A DNA stretch of 64,000 nucleotides, from contig JAFTFT010000005.1 of assembly GCA_017458335.1 (NCBI GenBank), positions 1 through 64,000 of the forward strand, in the 5' to 3' direction. How positions within the stretch are numbered: the stretch's first letter is position 1; each line of letters opens with the position of its first letter. The notes under the pieces were generated by a model. It worked only from the letters and a program-made list of their open reading frames with translations, did no database searches and was not told the origin of the DNA. The stretch is from Oscillospiraceae bacterium (GTDB lineage Bacteria > Bacillota > Clostridia > Oscillospirales > Oscillospiraceae). Shown here in pieces: positions 63,279 to 64,000 of this stretch. A program made the position numbers and the translations under genes.

Positions 63279-63953
63279 ATGAATTTTGACTGGTATCCGT
63301 TATGGAATTCCCTGCGCATCGCGGCGATCAGCTGTGTGCTGGTTTTCTTCCTCGGTATTTTCTTCGCCTATTACGCGGCGCGGCTGCCGCGGGCGGTCAA
63401 GGGCGTGCTGGATGTGTTTCTCACGCTGCCGATGGTCCTGCCGCCGACGGTCTGCGGCTATTTCCTGCTGCTCGTTTTCGGCGTGAAGCGCCCCCTCGGC
63501 ATCTTCCTGCTGAAGTTCGGCATCAAGTTCGTCATGACCTGGTACGGCGGCGTGCTGGCGGCCTCGGTCGTCGCCTTCCCACTGATGTACCGGACGGCAA
63601 GAGGCGCCTTTGAGAGCTTCGATCAGACGCTGGCCTATTCCGGGCAGACTCTTGGTCTCAGCAACACCTATATCTTCTGGCGGATCCGCATGCCCGCCTG
63701 CCGGCAGGGAATCCTGGCCGGAACCGTACTGGCCTTTGCCCGCGCACTGGGCGAGTACGGCGCCACCAGCATGCTGATCGGCTATACCCCGGGACGCACC
63801 GCAACCATTTCGACCACGGTCTACCAGCTCTGGCGGACCAACGACGAGAAGGGCGCGATGTTCTGGGTGCTTATAAACCTCGCCATCAGCACGGTGGTCC
63901 TGCTCACGGTGAACATGCTGGAAGCAAGGCAGAAGAAGGCGGTGAAGGCATGA
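63279..63953 (+). CDS. modB: Molybdate ABC transporter permease ModB
   Basis: 224 residues from ATG 63279 (CCCGGAGTAGTTTC upstream; the ATG at 63261 lies inside the hairpin). Five membrane helices, LTLPMVLPPTVCGYFLLLVF near residue 50, the EAA loop LAYSGQTLGLSNTYIFWRIR near 125 and GEYGATSMLIGYTPGRT near 165, all hallmarks of ModB. Confidence 0.92.
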   Translation: MNFDWYPLWNSLRIAAISCVLVFFLGIFFAYYAARLPRAVKGVLDVFLTLPMVLPPTVCGYFLLLVFGVKRPLGIFLLKFGIKFVMTWYGGVLAASVVAFPLMYRTARGAFESFDQTLAYSGQTLGLSNTYIFWRIRMPACRQGILAGTVLAFARALGEYGATSMLIGYTPGRTATISTTVYQLWRTNDEKGAMFWVLINLAISTVVLLTVNMLEARQKKAVKA

Positions 63954-64000
63954 GTCTGATCGTCGACATCCACAGAGCGCTCGGCTCCTTCACGCTGGAT
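63950..64000 (+). CDS. modC: Start of the molybdate ABC transporter ATPase ModC
   Basis: ATG 63950 overlaps the modB stop (ATGA). The 17 visible codons (SLIVDIHRALGSFTLD) match the first strand of an ABC ATPase. Cut by the window end. Confidence 0.75.
   Translation, partial: MSLIVDIHRALGSFTLD

Overview
The window looks like a chromosomal segment of a strictly anaerobic, probably gut-associated member of the Bacillota (Clostridia-like). The grounds are an Opp-type peptide importer with a lipoprotein binding protein, an ECF S-component, a LicD enzyme and sigma-A-like promoters (TTGACA/TATAAT, 17-base spacing), combined with an unusually dense set of exported Tat- or Sec-dependent flavo- and molybdoenzymes. 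No rRNA, tRNA or CRISPR array was recognised. Species identity cannot be fixed by eye.

Layout. 1-4600 is an accessory strip: a HigBA-like toxin-antitoxin pair, two copies of a structured terminator-like element, and a junkyard in which a ybaK tail, a phage tape-measure fragment, a serine-recombinase tail, half of an HU gene and an IS200/IS605-like end lie next to each other. 4629-16175 is one leftward run of twelve tightly packed genes: LacI regulator, ECF/RibU-like S-component, nitroreductase, PPC-domain protein, a broken small gene, MDR oxidoreductase, PepC-like peptidase, OppABCDF and LicD. It diverges at 16.2-16.4 kb from an FMN/FAD fumarate-reductase-like enzyme, a two-repeat secreted protein and an ABM monooxygenase. 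The shared promoter region holds four palindromes arranged as mirror images. 19.8-22.9 kb holds small housekeeping and accessory genes.

22935-33070 is the most notable block: a molybdenum hydroxylase followed by a cassette (FAD/Fe-S dicluster protein, two-CxxC redox protein, methyltransferase, C-GCAxxG-C-C protein, AMP-dependent ligase, CobW-like GTPase, radical SAM protein). I recognise it as resembling the poorly characterised Desulfovibrio DVU_1551-1559/TrsS-type group, probably serving the hydroxylase. 33-41 kb carries a divergent acetate-kinase paralogue, DUF523, Smr, a LysR regulator, a Tat-exported Old-Yellow-Enzyme-type flavoprotein and a double-FMN-domain flavoprotein. A double-glycine-leader SH3-like peptide follows.

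41.9-57.8 kb has two DmsAB-type molybdoenzyme operons without a membrane anchor. Each is preceded by a near-identical structured RNA that I interpret as a molybdenum/tungsten-cofactor riboswitch overlapping an alternative terminator stem. The first also has a TorD chaperone and a radical SAM protein upstream. Between the two operons lies a decayed mobile-element region (AlbA-type ATPase, tandem repeats, resolvase and DUF3847 remnants, acyl-CoA ligase, active resolvase, XRE regulator, DUF4143 remnant). 58.2-64 kb has an exported flavodiiron-rubredoxin protein, an MscS channel, a MoeA-like protein with a cysteine tail, and modABC.

Taken together, molybdate uptake (modABC), cofactor handling (MoeA-like), cofactor-sensing RNA and several molybdoenzymes form one physiological theme: anaerobic respiration and redox chemistry on the outer face of the membrane, using molybdopterin and flavin enzymes.
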